A stretch of DNA of 64,000 nucleotides from Bacteroidota bacterium (GCA_029262855.1 JAJCYP010000004.1:33611-97610); one strand, 5' to 3'. Counted from the stretch's first letter, positions 8,988 to 16,817 are shown. Translations and numbers: made by a program. The notes: generated by a model not told the origin, from the sequence alone.

Positions 8988-10790
8988 CTAGACCATCGCC
9001 GCCAACTCCTCTTCCAGGAGCTGCTTGCGGTAGAGGTTGGCATAGAGTCCCTCGCGGGCGAGGAGCACGTCGTGTGTCCCCTGCTCAGCGATCACCCCGT
9101 CATCCAGGACGATGATCTGGTCCGCGTCCTGAACGGCCGAAATACGATGACTGACGATGACAACTGTGCGCCTCCCGAAGTGCCGGCGAAGGTGGCCGAG
9201 AATATTGCGCTCGGTCTGCACATCCACGGCCGACAGGGCGTCGTCGAGGATCAGGATGCTCGGCTCACGGACCAGCGCCCTCGCAATGGACGTGCGCTGC
9301 TTTTGTCCGCCCGAAAGTGTAATCCCGCGCTCTCCCACGAAGGTTTTGAATCCCTCCGGGAAGTCCCGGACGTTCGCCAGGAGATCCGCCTCCTCGGCGG
9401 CGCGATCTATCAACTCCTCAGACGCGTCCATCCGGCCAAAGGCGATATTCTCGGCGATGGTCTCCGAGAACAGGAAGACCTCCTGCGGCACATACCCGAT
9501 GGAGCCGCGAAGGACGGCCAACGGAAAGGCCTCCACCGGGTGGCCATCGATCAGCACCCGGCCCTCGCTGGCCTGGAGAAGCCGCGGGATCAACTCAATC
9601 ATGGAGGTCTTGCCGGCCCCCGTGCGTCCGACGATCCCGAGGCTCGTCCCGGCGTCAACGTGGAAAGACAGGTCCTTCAGGACAGGCTCCTCGTCTTCGG
9701 CATACCGGAACGATACCCCCTGGAAGGTCACCGAACCCTGGACGGTCTTGAGTTCTTCATTCGTCTGAACGCCATCGGACACCTCGGGCTCGGCGTCGAA
9801 AATGCGCTGGAGCCGCGTCATGGAGGCTGCCGCGCGCTGAACCATGGAGATCACGAAGCCGAACGCGGCCACCGGCCACGTCATCAATGCCACGTAGATG
9901 ATGTACTCCGCGATGTTGCCGAGCGTAATGGCGCCTTCGGTAACCAGCCGCCCACCCTGCCAGACCACGATGATTGTAGACAGCCCGACCAGAACCAGAA
10001 ACACGGGCCGCCACGCGGCATCGACCATGGCAAGATCCAGCGACCGCTCCCGATAGCCCGCGCTTTCCTTTTCGAACGCCGCCTGCTCGGCAGACTCGCG
10101 GGCATAGGCCTTCAGTACCCGAACCCCGGAAAACGACTCCTGCACGCGGCTGGTGAGCTCGGAATACTGCTCCTGCAGGGCGTCGGACCGCTGGTGGACC
10201 ATCCTGGCCACAAAGAACACCGATATGCCCAGGAAAGGCATCGGGATGAGAGCATACGCCGTCAGCACCGGCGAGATGATGAACATCACGCTCATGGCCA
10301 TGACAATGATGACCACGGCCCGCGTGGTATACATGAGCGCCGGGCCGATGTAGCGGCGGACCTGTTCGATATCACTCGTGGCACGCGTGATCAAATCTCC
10401 GGTGGCATGCTGGAGATAGAATCCGTGGGACAGTCGCTGAAGGTGGTCGTAGAGCCGATTGCGGAGGTCGTATTCGATGTGCCTGGAGGCCACGACCACC
10501 GTCTGACGCATCACGAATGAGAACACGCCACTCAGGAAACTCAGCAGCAGAATGACGCCGGCAAAGCCCATCAGGACCGCGAAGAACCGGGCGTACAAAT
10601 AATCTCCCACCGGCGTCCCTTCAAAAGCACGGTAGTTCGCCACCATGCGGGGGATCGTGTCCACCGCCTGCCGAACCACGATGGGGACCACGATCGAGGC
10701 CGCCGCGGAAGCCATCGCCGCCAGCAATCCTGGCAGGAAGAGATGCTTATACTTTAGGTAGTAGTGGTTTAGCTGAGCTAACGATCCCAC
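8988..10790 (-). CDS. Heterodimeric ABC exporter subunit, degenerate half
   Basis: This is the 600-aa partner of the downstream exporter gene. It has six membrane helices between residues about 15 and 320 and then an ATPase domain. Walker A is GRTGAGKTSM, the signature is the canonical LSGGQKQRTSIARAL, and Walker B is ILILDDALSAVD, in which Asp replaces the catalytic Glu. That substitution is the hallmark of the non-hydrolytic site in asymmetric exporters. The start is a GTG at 10790 with no clear Shine-Dalgarno sequence; it fits the family N-terminus (LAQLNHYYLKYKHLFLPGLL). It is divergent from a DUF1684 lipoprotein gene. Confidence 0.9.
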   Translation of the reverse strand: MGSLAQLNHYYLKYKHLFLPGLLAAMASAAASIVVPIVVRQAVDTIPRMVANYRAFEGTPVGDYLYARFFAVLMGFAGVILLLSFLSGVFSFVMRQTVVVASRHIEYDLRNRLYDHLQRLSHGFYLQHATGDLITRATSDIEQVRRYIGPALMYTTRAVVIIVMAMSVMFIISPVLTAYALIPMPFLGISVFFVARMVHQRSDALQEQYSELTSRVQESFSGVRVLKAYARESAEQAAFEKESAGYRERSLDLAMVDAAWRPVFLVLVGLSTIIVVWQGGRLVTEGAITLGNIAEYIIYVALMTWPVAAFGFVISMVQRAAASMTRLQRIFDAEPEVSDGVQTNEELKTVQGSVTFQGVSFRYAEDEEPVLKDLSFHVDAGTSLGIVGRTGAGKTSMIELIPRLLQASEGRVLIDGHPVEAFPLAVLRGSIGYVPQEVFLFSETIAENIAFGRMDASEELIDRAAEEADLLANVRDFPEGFKTFVGERGITLSGGQKQRTSIARALVREPSILILDDALSAVDVQTERNILGHLRRHFGRRTVVIVSHRISAVQDADQIIVLDDGVIAEQGTHDVLLAREGLYANLYRKQLLEEELAAMV

Positions 10791-10847
10791 GGGCGCCGAA
10801 TGTTTGGCCGTTGCCTACGCGGGCCGCCTTGACGTGATCCAACAAAC

Positions 10848-11756
10848 ATGACCTCAACCCGATCCGTTCTGCTGCTTGTAACGGCCTGCCTCCTGGCCGG
10901 CTGCGCCTCCGACACCATACCGCCGGAAGTGCATGAGGCAGACGTCGAGGCGTGGCGGGCCTGGCGGCTGGCCGACGTGACGTCGGAGGATTCGTGGCTG
11001 ACACTCATTGACTATCACTGGATGGGCGCGCTGCCCGTGACCGTCGGCTCGGCCGAGCAGGCGAGCATCACACTGCCCAGAGGGCCTGGACTCGTGGGGG
11101 TGTTCACCGAAGCGCCGGCCACAGACACCTTGCTTTTTGAAGCCGCGACAGGGGTAGCCGTGACGGCCGACGGCCGTACGCTGACCGAACCCGTCCCCGT
11201 TTTCAATCCGGACGGATCGGCTGCGATTTTCCGATTCGAGGACATGAGCTGGCTCGTTCGAAACTTCCAGGATCGCCTGGCTGTGCGCGTCCGAGACAAC
11301 AGGGCGCCACTGCGAACCGGGTTTCCGGGCCTGGAGAACTACCCCGTCAATCACGAGTGGCGCCTGCACGCCAGGTACGAGCCCTACGACCCGCCGAAAA
11401 AATTCCCGGTAGCCATATTTACAGGGGGCGATGACCTGGAGGAATCGCCCGGCCGCGTGATCTTCGAGGCTGCCGGAACCGAGTACAGCCTGGACGTGAC
11501 GGACACATCAGAGACCGGATACTTCGTCATCTTCGCCGACGACACGAACGGCAACGGCTCCTATCCGGCCGGCCGATACGTCTGGTTTGACAAGCCTGAG
11601 GGTGCGGATGCGGGCCCGGTAGTCCTGGACTTCAACAAGGCCTACAACCCTCCGTGCGCCTTCACCGAGTACGCCACCTGTCCGCTGCCGCCCCCGTCTC
11701 ATCGGATTGAGGCCGAGGTGGATGCGGGTGAGTTGGCGTTTTTGCGACCCAAGTGA
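10848..11756 (+). CDS. DUF1684 domain lipoprotein
   Basis: The 302-aa protein begins MTSTRSVLLLVTACLLAGC, a lipoprotein signal with lipobox LLAGC. The rest matches the DUF1684 pattern: an N-terminal WRAWRLADVTSEDSWLTL segment, a middle PVNHEWRLHARYEPYDPP block, and the diagnostic C-terminal stretch DFNKAYNPPCAFTEYATCP. The family is widespread in Bacteroidota and Actinomycetota, is usually secreted and has no established biochemical role. The two cysteines of the NPPCAF..TCP motif are present. It is convergent with the Nudix gene across a GC-rich repeat. Confidence 0.88.
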   Translation: MTSTRSVLLLVTACLLAGCASDTIPPEVHEADVEAWRAWRLADVTSEDSWLTLIDYHWMGALPVTVGSAEQASITLPRGPGLVGVFTEAPATDTLLFEAATGVAVTADGRTLTEPVPVFNPDGSAAIFRFEDMSWLVRNFQDRLAVRVRDNRAPLRTGFPGLENYPVNHEWRLHARYEPYDPPKKFPVAIFTGGDDLEESPGRVIFEAAGTEYSLDVTDTSETGYFVIFADDTNGNGSYPAGRYVWFDKPEGADAGPVVLDFNKAYNPPCAFTEYATCPLPPPSHRIEAEVDAGELAFLRPK

Positions 11757-11863
11757 GACGCCCGCGCCGGCGCCCGTCGCGCCGCCGCCCGTCGCCTCGC
11801 CGCCCGTCGCCTCGCCGCCCGTCGCGCCAGTGTCCGCCGCATCGCCGCCCGTCGCCTCGCCGC
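11757..11863. repeat. 15-bp-period GC-rich repeat between convergent genes
   Basis: The whole 107-bp gap between the DUF1684 and Nudix stops is built from near copies of GTCGCCTCGCCGCCC, seen at least four times with GTCGCGCCGCCGCCC variants and one interrupting GTGTCCGCCGCATC. It is not transcribed into any plausible protein beyond the two genes. It has the look of a slippage-prone minisatellite and may vary in copy number between strains. No T-tract terminator is present. Confidence 0.75.
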
Positions 11864-12319
11864 CTAAACCGGGATCCGCACAGCATCCGGCACCGCACCG
11901 CTGGTCACCAATCGGTCCACCAGCCGTAGCAGTCTCTGCTGCTCCGGCCACTCCAAACGCTTGGCCGCCTCGTCAACCGGGAGCCACTCGGCCAGATCGT
12001 GTTCCTCATTGAGCGTAGGATCCCCCGACACCGCCGCCGCAAAGGCAGGAATGGCCTGCACCCGATCCGTTTGCCACTCGTAGAACTGATTCATCGACGG
12101 TATGGCGAAGAGGGCCTGCGGAGCCAATCCGGTTTCCTCCCACAACTCTCGCACGGCCGCCTGCCACGCCTGCTCTCCGTCGGCGATCTTTCCGGCCACC
12201 ATGCGCCACGTCCCCTCGTAAAGCCTCCCCGGAGCCCGCCTGAGCACCAGATGCAGGACCCCCTCGGGCGTACTCCTATGCACGTAGACATCTACATTGG
12301 CCACTACAATCTCAGGCAC
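11864..12319 (-). CDS. Nudix hydrolase
   Basis: This 151-aa soluble pyrophosphohydrolase has a complete Nudix box, GKIADGEQAWQAAVRELWEETGL, matching GX5EX7REUXEEXGU, at residues about 43-65. It starts at a GTG with GGAG 7 bp upstream (GAAGGAGATTGCC). The N-terminus VVANVDVYVHR and the helix-rich end (LEWPEQQRLLRLVDRL) resemble the NudB/dATP pyrophosphohydrolase subgroup, but the substrate cannot be fixed from sequence. An IS200/IS605 element lies directly upstream and may have replaced or displaced its native promoter. Confidence 0.9.
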   Translation of the reverse strand: MPEIVVANVDVYVHRSTPEGVLHLVLRRAPGRLYEGTWRMVAGKIADGEQAWQAAVRELWEETGLAPQALFAIPSMNQFYEWQTDRVQAIPAFAAAVSGDPTLNEEHDLAEWLPVDEAAKRLEWPEQQRLLRLVDRLVTSGAVPDAVRIPV

Positions 12320-12380
12320 GGCAATCTCCTTCGGGTGCGTTATTCTGGGAGGCGGGTCTCTAGACCGATCAAAGGATAAC

Positions 12381-12520
12381 CGTGATCACTCCCACCCCAA
12401 ATGGGGCGGGCTTCTCATGAAATCAAGCAGCAATCCGCCCAATTCGCTCATGAAGGCTCGATCCGAGCCTCAGGATGTTCTTCGCGGCATTCACGTCTCT
12501 GTCGTGAGTGACGCCGCAGG
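12381..12520 (-). ncRNA. Predicted TnpB guide RNA (omega/reRNA) scaffold
   Basis: In characterised tnpB elements the guide RNA scaffold is transcribed from the 3' end of tnpB through the right end, and the guide is read from the flanking DNA. The corresponding position here is the last ~100 bp of tnpB plus the right-end hairpin. The guide would come from bases just below about 12381, that is, the Nudix upstream region. This is placement by analogy: no RNA boundary is directly visible. Confidence 0.3.
12391..12410 (-). repeat. Right-end (tnpB-side) hairpin of the IS200/IS605 element
   Basis: On the plus strand CCCACCCCAAATGGGGCGGG folds as a CCCC/GGGG and CCC/GGG stem with one internal A-C (or G-T) mismatch and a four-base loop. 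It begins 13 bp after the tnpB stop. The mismatch is at the same position as in the left-end hairpin, as expected for paired TnpA recognition sites. Confidence 0.8.
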
Positions 12521-13550
12521 AGCACGCCCACTCGCGAACAGCGAGACCGGACTGCCCCTTAGGGCCCTCAATACTTCCACAGGAAGAGCATGCTTGTGTC
12601 GTAAACGCGGGATTCACCTTGATCACGGTAGCACCGGCACATTCTGCCTTGAACTCCAGGATGTTGATGAATTGACCCCACGCTGCATCGACAACGCTCT
12701 TAGCCATGCGAGTTCTTGCGAGTCCCTTGATATTCAGGTCCTCGACCACGATCAAGTCGTAGGCGGTGACCAGTTTTGCCACTTCTTGGAAGTGAAAGTC
12801 TCTTCTTTGGTTATCGATTCGGAAGTGATGAGTAGCGACAGCCGCGCAGGCTTTGCGCCAACGCTTACTGCCCTTCTTGCGCCTGGAAACCCGGCGCTGA
12901 AGGCGGCGCAGTTTGGCCTGCCCATCGCGAAAGAATCGCTTTCGCTCCATCGAGCCGCCGTCGGAGAACGTGCCGAAGGTCTTGAGGCCCAGGTCGATCC
13001 CGACCTCGCGCTCAATAGGGCGCTTGACGGGGACGACATCACCCAGGTCGCAGGAGAGGACCAGATACCACTTACCAGCCTTCCGCTTGAGGCGCATGGT
13101 CTTGACCTTTCCCTCGTAGGGGCGATGCAACTTGACCTTGACGTCGCCGACGTACTGAAATCGAGCCCGACCGGAGTCGAGCATCCTGCATCCATCGCGA
13201 TGCGTGAACTCGATGCTGTCGAATCGGCCCCTGCCCTTAAAGCGGGGAAATCCGGCCTTCTCTCCGGCCTTGACGCGCCGAAAGAAAGCCTGATAGGCCC
13301 GGTCGAGTCTGCGGAGCGTGCGCTGGGCAGAGCTGAAGTTCGTTCGAGCCAGGAAGCCGTTGTATCTACGGTTGATCTTGAAGTCGGCCGACTGGTCGTT
13401 GTAGGAGACGGTATTGCGCGCAGCCTCCCAGACATCAATACGCTGCGCCAGCGCGTCGTTGTAGATGTGGCGGTGCGTCTCAAGCATTTGGGCCATCTCG
13501 GCTTCCTGCTTGCGCGTAGGGTACAGGCGGTATACGAACGACTTCTGCAC
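12423..13550 (-). CDS. tnpB: TnpB RNA-guided nuclease of IS200/IS605
   Basis: The 375-aa protein has the full TnpB architecture: an N-terminal OrfB HTH-type region (MQKSFVYRLYPTRKQEAEMAQ), a central OrfB_IS605 domain and a RuvC nuclease split into GIDLGLKTFGTFSDGG (Asp), IVVEDLNIKGLAR (Glu) and HDRDVNAAKNI (Asp). All three catalytic acids are intact. The zinc ribbon CSSCG...CSCG is present, the second knuckle being CxC. It starts with a GTG directly abutting the tnpA stop (TAGGTG), so translation is coupled. Length and motifs suggest an active enzyme related to the ancestors of Cas12. Confidence 0.95.
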   Translation of the reverse strand: MQKSFVYRLYPTRKQEAEMAQMLETHRHIYNDALAQRIDVWEAARNTVSYNDQSADFKINRRYNGFLARTNFSSAQRTLRRLDRAYQAFFRRVKAGEKAGFPRFKGRGRFDSIEFTHRDGCRMLDSGRARFQYVGDVKVKLHRPYEGKVKTMRLKRKAGKWYLVLSCDLGDVVPVKRPIEREVGIDLGLKTFGTFSDGGSMERKRFFRDGQAKLRRLQRRVSRRKKGSKRWRKACAAVATHHFRIDNQRRDFHFQEVAKLVTAYDLIVVEDLNIKGLARTRMAKSVVDAAWGQFINILEFKAECAGATVIKVNPAFTTQACSSCGSIEGPKGQSGLAVREWACSCGVTHDRDVNAAKNILRLGSSLHERIGRIAA

Positions 13551-13964
13551 CTACCGGCCCTTCTGCTCTTCGATGTACTTGATGATCGCCTTGTCAGTGA
13601 CGTAGCCAACCGAGCCGACGAAGTAGGCGGCGCTCCAAAGGGCGGGAAGCCTACTCCGAAGAGACTCGTGCCTTTGTCGGAGTCGACGGGAGGTAAACCC
13701 CTTGAGGCTATTCGCAATTTCGTGAGGCCCCCACACGGGGGGAGCGGTCACGACTATGTGGACGTGATCAGGCATCACCTCCATCGCCTCAATCTCAATA
13801 CCCATGTCGGCGGCCTTCTCTCTAAGGAGCGACTTCAGGTCTGTCTCAACCTGACCCGTCAGCACCTTGCGGCGATACTTGGGGCACCACACGAAGTGGT
13901 ACTTCAGCATGTAGGCAGATCCGGGGGAAGTCTTGTACCTGGGTGCTTTCACAGTTAGTAGCAT
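13551..13964 (-). CDS. tnpA: TnpA Y1 HUH transposase of IS200/IS605
   Basis: This is the 137-aa single-strand transposase when started at ATG 13964; the track's earlier TTG at 13988 adds eight unlikely residues. The HUH motif is in MPDHVHIVVTAPP, and the catalytic tyrosine is in TDKAIIKYIEEQKGR on the C-terminal helix. The start YKTSPGSAYMLKYHFVWCPKYRRKVL is the family signature. The reading frame is intact, so the element could be autonomous. Confidence 0.95.
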   Translation of the reverse strand: MLLTVKAPRYKTSPGSAYMLKYHFVWCPKYRRKVLTGQVETDLKSLLREKAADMGIEIEAMEVMPDHVHIVVTAPPVWGPHEIANSLKGFTSRRLRQRHESLRSRLPALWSAAYFVGSVGYVTDKAIIKYIEEQKGR

Positions 13965-14021
13965 GCCATGAAGATAACGATGTTCCAAGGCCTTTTCACT
14001 TTCTTAAGAGCGGCGCTTCCG

Positions 14022-14041
14022 CCCACCCCTAAAGGGGCGGG
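14022..14041 (-). repeat. Left-end (tnpA-side) hairpin of the IS200/IS605 element
   Basis: The plus strand CCCACCCCTAAAGGGGCGGG is 18 of 20 bases identical to the right-end hairpin, including the same stem mismatch. A longer outer pairing, GGCGC with GCGCC, flanks it (GGCGCTTCCG..GTACCCGCGCC), so the left end may form a taller structure. The phosphatase ATG follows 20 bp later. Confidence 0.78.
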
Positions 14042-14061
14042 TACCCGCGCCGAAGCATAGC

Positions 14062-15354
14062 ATGGATGCTGAAAAAGAACTTGTCGCTCTCAGGACGGAG
14101 GTCAACCACCTTCGCCGAGCCGTGGACGAGTTGTCGATTCTGAACGAACTGGCCTCTGCCATCAGTGCGTCGCAGGACGTGACGGAGGTGATCCAGACTA
14201 TTACCAAGCGGTCTCTCACGGCCGTCCAGGCCGAGCAGGGCGTCATCACGCTGGTAGGAACCGAGGCTTCGGATCCGACGCGTACCCTGGTCAGAACCAT
14301 GTCCGGCTCGGCCGAGTCGGAAGCCTTCCGGCCGGACCAGAGTCTGCTGGGTTGGATGCACTTGAATAAGCGTCCTCTCCTGTTGAACAACCCAAGGGAT
14401 GACGAGCGCTTCGGTGGCGTCAACTGGCCCGACAACGTGCGTTCCATCCTCTGCGTCCCGATGCTGGCTCAGTCGAGGCTCATCGGAATCCTGACGCTGT
14501 ACAACAAGAAGCGGTCGGAGGACGGGTTCTCCCCCTCGGATCAGCGGCTCATCGCCATCCTTGCGTCGCAGTCCGCCCAGGTCGTGGAGGGTGCCCGCCT
14601 CTACGAGGAGGAGCGCCAGCTCATTACCATGCGTCAGGAGGTGCAGTTGGCCCAGGAGATCCAGGCGAATCTCCTCCCCAGCACCGCCCCCGTCGTCCCT
14701 AGCTACGAGTTCGCCGGGATCAGTATTCCGGCCAAGGAGGTTGGCGGCGACTACTTCGACTATATCCCGATGGCAGATGGGCGAATGGGCCTGGCTGTCG
14801 GGGACGTCTCCGGGAAGGGCGTGGGCGCAGCGTTGCTCATGGCCACGTCCCAGGCCACCCTTCGCGGCCAGGTCGTGGCCTTCTCCGATCCGGCCGAGGC
14901 GCTCGGCAGGACCAATTTTCTGATGTGCTCGGCAACCCGTCGGGGCACCTTCGTGACCCTTTTCCTCGCGGTGCTCGATCCCGAGACCGGCGGGATCAGC
15001 TACGCGAATGCCGGGCACAACCGCCCTTTCGTGGTGGGTCCGAATGGAAAGTTCGAGATCCTGACCACCGGTAGTCTGGTGCTGGGCTTCCTGCCCAAGC
15101 ACACCTACGAACGCGCCGAGACCGTACTTCAGCCCGGCGAGTCACTGGTCATCTATTCCGATGGCGTAACGGAGGCCATGAATCTGGCCAGCGAGCAATT
15201 CGAGGAGGAGCGCCTCTATGAGCTTGCCAAGAAACACCAGGGTGATGGCAGCGGCGCGATGGTCGACCGCATCATCAATGAGGTCCGCGCATTCGCGGGA
15301 GAGCGCCCACAGAACGACGACATCACACTGCTGATCGTACGCCGGAAGCCCTGA
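14062..15354 (+). CDS. GAF-domain PP2C/SpoIIE serine phosphatase
   Basis: The 430-aa soluble signalling protein has a short N-terminal coiled coil (EKELVALRTEVNHLRRAVDEL), a GAF domain at about 25-175, a linker helix (EEERQLITMRQEVQLAQEIQ) and a SpoIIE/RsbU-type PPM phosphatase from about 205 to the end. Phosphatase motifs are GGDYFDY, GDVSGKGVGAAL, YANAGHNRP, YSDGVTEA and QNDDITLLIV; the metal-binding aspartates are present. Such proteins dephosphorylate anti-sigma-factor antagonists in partner-switching systems, with the GAF domain sensing a ligand. No STAS or HATPase partner is adjacent. Its promoter region is interrupted by the IS element immediately upstream. Confidence 0.92.
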   Translation: MDAEKELVALRTEVNHLRRAVDELSILNELASAISASQDVTEVIQTITKRSLTAVQAEQGVITLVGTEASDPTRTLVRTMSGSAESEAFRPDQSLLGWMHLNKRPLLLNNPRDDERFGGVNWPDNVRSILCVPMLAQSRLIGILTLYNKKRSEDGFSPSDQRLIAILASQSAQVVEGARLYEEERQLITMRQEVQLAQEIQANLLPSTAPVVPSYEFAGISIPAKEVGGDYFDYIPMADGRMGLAVGDVSGKGVGAALLMATSQATLRGQVVAFSDPAEALGRTNFLMCSATRRGTFVTLFLAVLDPETGGISYANAGHNRPFVVGPNGKFEILTTGSLVLGFLPKHTYERAETVLQPGESLVIYSDGVTEAMNLASEQFEEERLYELAKKHQGDGSGAMVDRIINEVRAFAGERPQNDDITLLIVRRKP

Positions 15355-15462
15355 CGGGCGTAGTCGGGGCGTCACACGCCGGCCTTCCCCTCTCCGGCGG
15401 GCGGGCGTCTCTTTAGAATTCGACCTCGGGGGCCGATACAACTTCGGTAGAACCCCGAGACC

Positions 15463-15735
15463 ATGGATAGCCTCTCAGACAAGATTCGTACATTTCTAAG
15501 AGACGCTGGCTTCGAGTTTGCCGGAGACCGGGCGTCCAATCTCGAACTGCTCCGCTACTTTGAGCGGGAGTACGACTTTCAGGTCATGCGTTACATGGAG
15601 CAGGAGTGGGTCGAGCAGCAACTCGAGCGCGAGTTCTCCCAGGGATTCGTCGATAAGATGCGCTCCCACGTCGACGAGGATCGTCTGGACGACTTCGACG
15701 ATGACATTTCGTCGATTCAGGGACGCGCCGCCTGA
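15463..15735 (+). CDS. Small acidic protein of unknown function
   Basis: The 90-aa protein (MDSLSDKIRTFLRDAGFEF...) is predicted mostly helical, very rich in Asp/Glu towards its C-terminus (HVDEDRLDDFDDDISSIQ), and has no signal peptide or membrane segment. No family is recognised. It lies 108 bp after the phosphatase gene on the same strand and is followed by a good intrinsic terminator, which supports it being a real, possibly co-transcribed gene. Confidence 0.65.
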   Translation: MDSLSDKIRTFLRDAGFEFAGDRASNLELLRYFEREYDFQVMRYMEQEWVEQQLEREFSQGFVDKMRSHVDEDRLDDFDDDISSIQGRAA

Positions 15736-15757
15736 TTGACAGGCTGCCCGTTCCCAA

Positions 15758-15798
15758 GGCCGTGAAAACGGCCACACAGGCCCTGAAAGGGCTTTTTT
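15758..15798 (+). terminator. Intrinsic terminator after the phosphatase/small-protein genes
   Basis: Two hairpins follow the small gene: GGCCGTGAAAACGGCC (15758-15773), then GCCCTGAAAGGGC (15780-15792) directly followed by TTTTTT. The second stem with its T-run is a textbook Rho-independent terminator on the plus strand. Confidence 0.85.
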
Positions 15799-15965
15799 GC
15801 GTCCACTGACGGGGGCCGCCAGTTCACGATTGGGGATTTAGTTCCGAACAATCCGGCGGAGTTACTTGGAAAAGTCCCTTCGTTTTGCGACATAGTAGGA
15901 ATGCGCGCGAGCTTCTCATTGCGTGCAACGCCCACCCACACCCACTGGACGCGGCCTAAGCCTAC

Positions 15966-16121
15966 ATGCCCAAACCAAGACGCCCTCGCGGGAGCGGTCC
16001 CTCGCGGGCCAGAATGCCGGATAAGAGTTCCTCGAAAGATCAATTTGGATGGTGGTTCCGCTGGTGTAATGCGGATGACCCCGTGACCTACTGGAAGGAG
16101 AAGCGCGCAAAAAGGCGCTGA
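15966..16121 (+). CDS. Possible 51-aa tryptophan-rich small protein
   Basis: This ORF is too short for the track. It reads MPKPRRPRGSGPSRARMPDK, then a Trp-rich core, DQFGWWFRWCNADDPVTYW, and ends KEKRAKRR before TGA. The composition is protein-like (four Trp, basic ends, compact aromatic core), but no Shine-Dalgarno sequence is evident and ATG 16014 is an alternative start. It lies alone in the 551-bp stretch between the terminator and the next lipoprotein gene; nothing else is visible in 15799-16349. That stretch is lower in GC than the surrounding genes. Confidence 0.35.
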   Translation: MPKPRRPRGSGPSRARMPDKSSSKDQFGWWFRWCNADDPVTYWKEKRAKRR

Positions 16122-16349
16122 GTTCAGCTTTTCTTTTGGCTTGTCGGCACTGCTGGGTGCCCGTCTGAGACCTCCGCCAACCTGAAACTGTTGGTGGCGT
16201 CTGTCTGAGGACTGTTCGAACGGTTTTTGCAACACCACCGTTGGTTCTGAAGCAGTTTGGCTTGCCACTTACTGCCCGGTTTTCTGCGTGTCACTGTCAT
16301 CTGGCGAAATCGCCTGTCGCCCTGGCTGCTCGGTGGGGTGGATATCAAA

Positions 16350-16817
16350 GTGAAAAGCGGGCAAGACTCGTGTCAAGAGCCATCTCCGGCAGGAAGAACC
16401 AGGAAGAACATCTGCAACACTCTGCTCCTTATGGCAGCAGCCATGGTTGGCGGATGCGACTCACTCTTGAGTGAGGGCGGTCTCTCGCCGAGTACTTGGG
16501 AGCTCGTCGAACCCTCGGAGCTCCTGGCGAGCCAGGACTCCTTGGTCTTAAGACTCAAGTTCGGGGAGGATAGTCGGTTCTCCGCCGATACCGGGTGCAA
16601 TGGCGTGGGGGGAGAATTCGAGTTGGGTCTCGATGGCCGCTTGAAGCTGGCGATGGGTTCCCTTACACTCAAGCTGTGTCCCGAGACAGACCATTTAGAG
16701 CGGACGCTTTTAGGCCGCCTTGACATGGTAAGGCGATACCGGGCGGAGTCCGGATTCTTGCGCCTATCGGAGGACAATTTTTCGGCGCCGTTGTTGGTGT
16801 ACAAGCGTGTCGATTGA
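16350..16817 (+). CDS. META/HslJ-like domain lipoprotein
   Basis: The protein is about 155 aa if started at GTG 16350, which has GGGGTGG upstream; the track's TTG at 16257 is unlikely. A basic stretch (AGRTRKN) is followed by a hydrophobic segment ending in the lipobox AMVGGC. The mature domain has the META/HslJ pattern: an opening STWELVEPSEL, a conserved DTGCNGVGGEFEL loop, a LKLCPETDHLERTLLGRL block and the closing strand APLLVYKRV. The domain family is linked to heat or antibiotic tolerance in other bacteria but has no known enzymatic role. GC content is lower than in neighbouring genes. Confidence 0.72.
   Translation: MKSGQDSCQEPSPAGRTRKNICNTLLLMAAAMVGGCDSLLSEGGLSPSTWELVEPSELLASQDSLVLRLKFGEDSRFSADTGCNGVGGEFELGLDGRLKLAMGSLTLKLCPETDHLERTLLGRLDMVRRYRAESGFLRLSEDNFSAPLLVYKRVD

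Larger units (their letters stand above)
12370..14060 (-). mobile_element. IS200/IS605-family insertion sequence (tnpA + tnpB), approximate ends
   Basis: The element contains tnpA and tnpB in the same orientation, bounded by two nearly identical sub-terminal hairpins. On its coding strand these read CCCGCCCC-TTTA-GGGGTGGG on the tnpA side and CCCGCCCC-ATTT-GGGGTGGG on the tnpB side. Elements of this family have no inverted-repeat ends and make no target duplication; such hairpins are what TnpA recognises. The exact cleavage sites cannot be placed, so the ends are estimates, about 20 bp outside each hairpin. It sits between the divergent Nudix and GAF-SpoIIE phosphatase genes and leaves only about 20 bp before the latter's ATG. 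Confidence 0.85.

Noticed and set aside
9072-10520. 482-aa plus-strand ORF
   Set aside because: It is the complementary shadow of the ABC exporter gene, rich in His/Arg/Asp with no motif.
12297-13958. 553-aa plus-strand ORF across the IS element
   Set aside because: It is antisense to tnpB and tnpA, both of which have full catalytic motifs; its protein has no recognisable domain.
14029-15102. 357-aa minus-strand ORF
   Set aside because: It runs opposite the GAF-SpoIIE phosphatase, whose motifs are complete.
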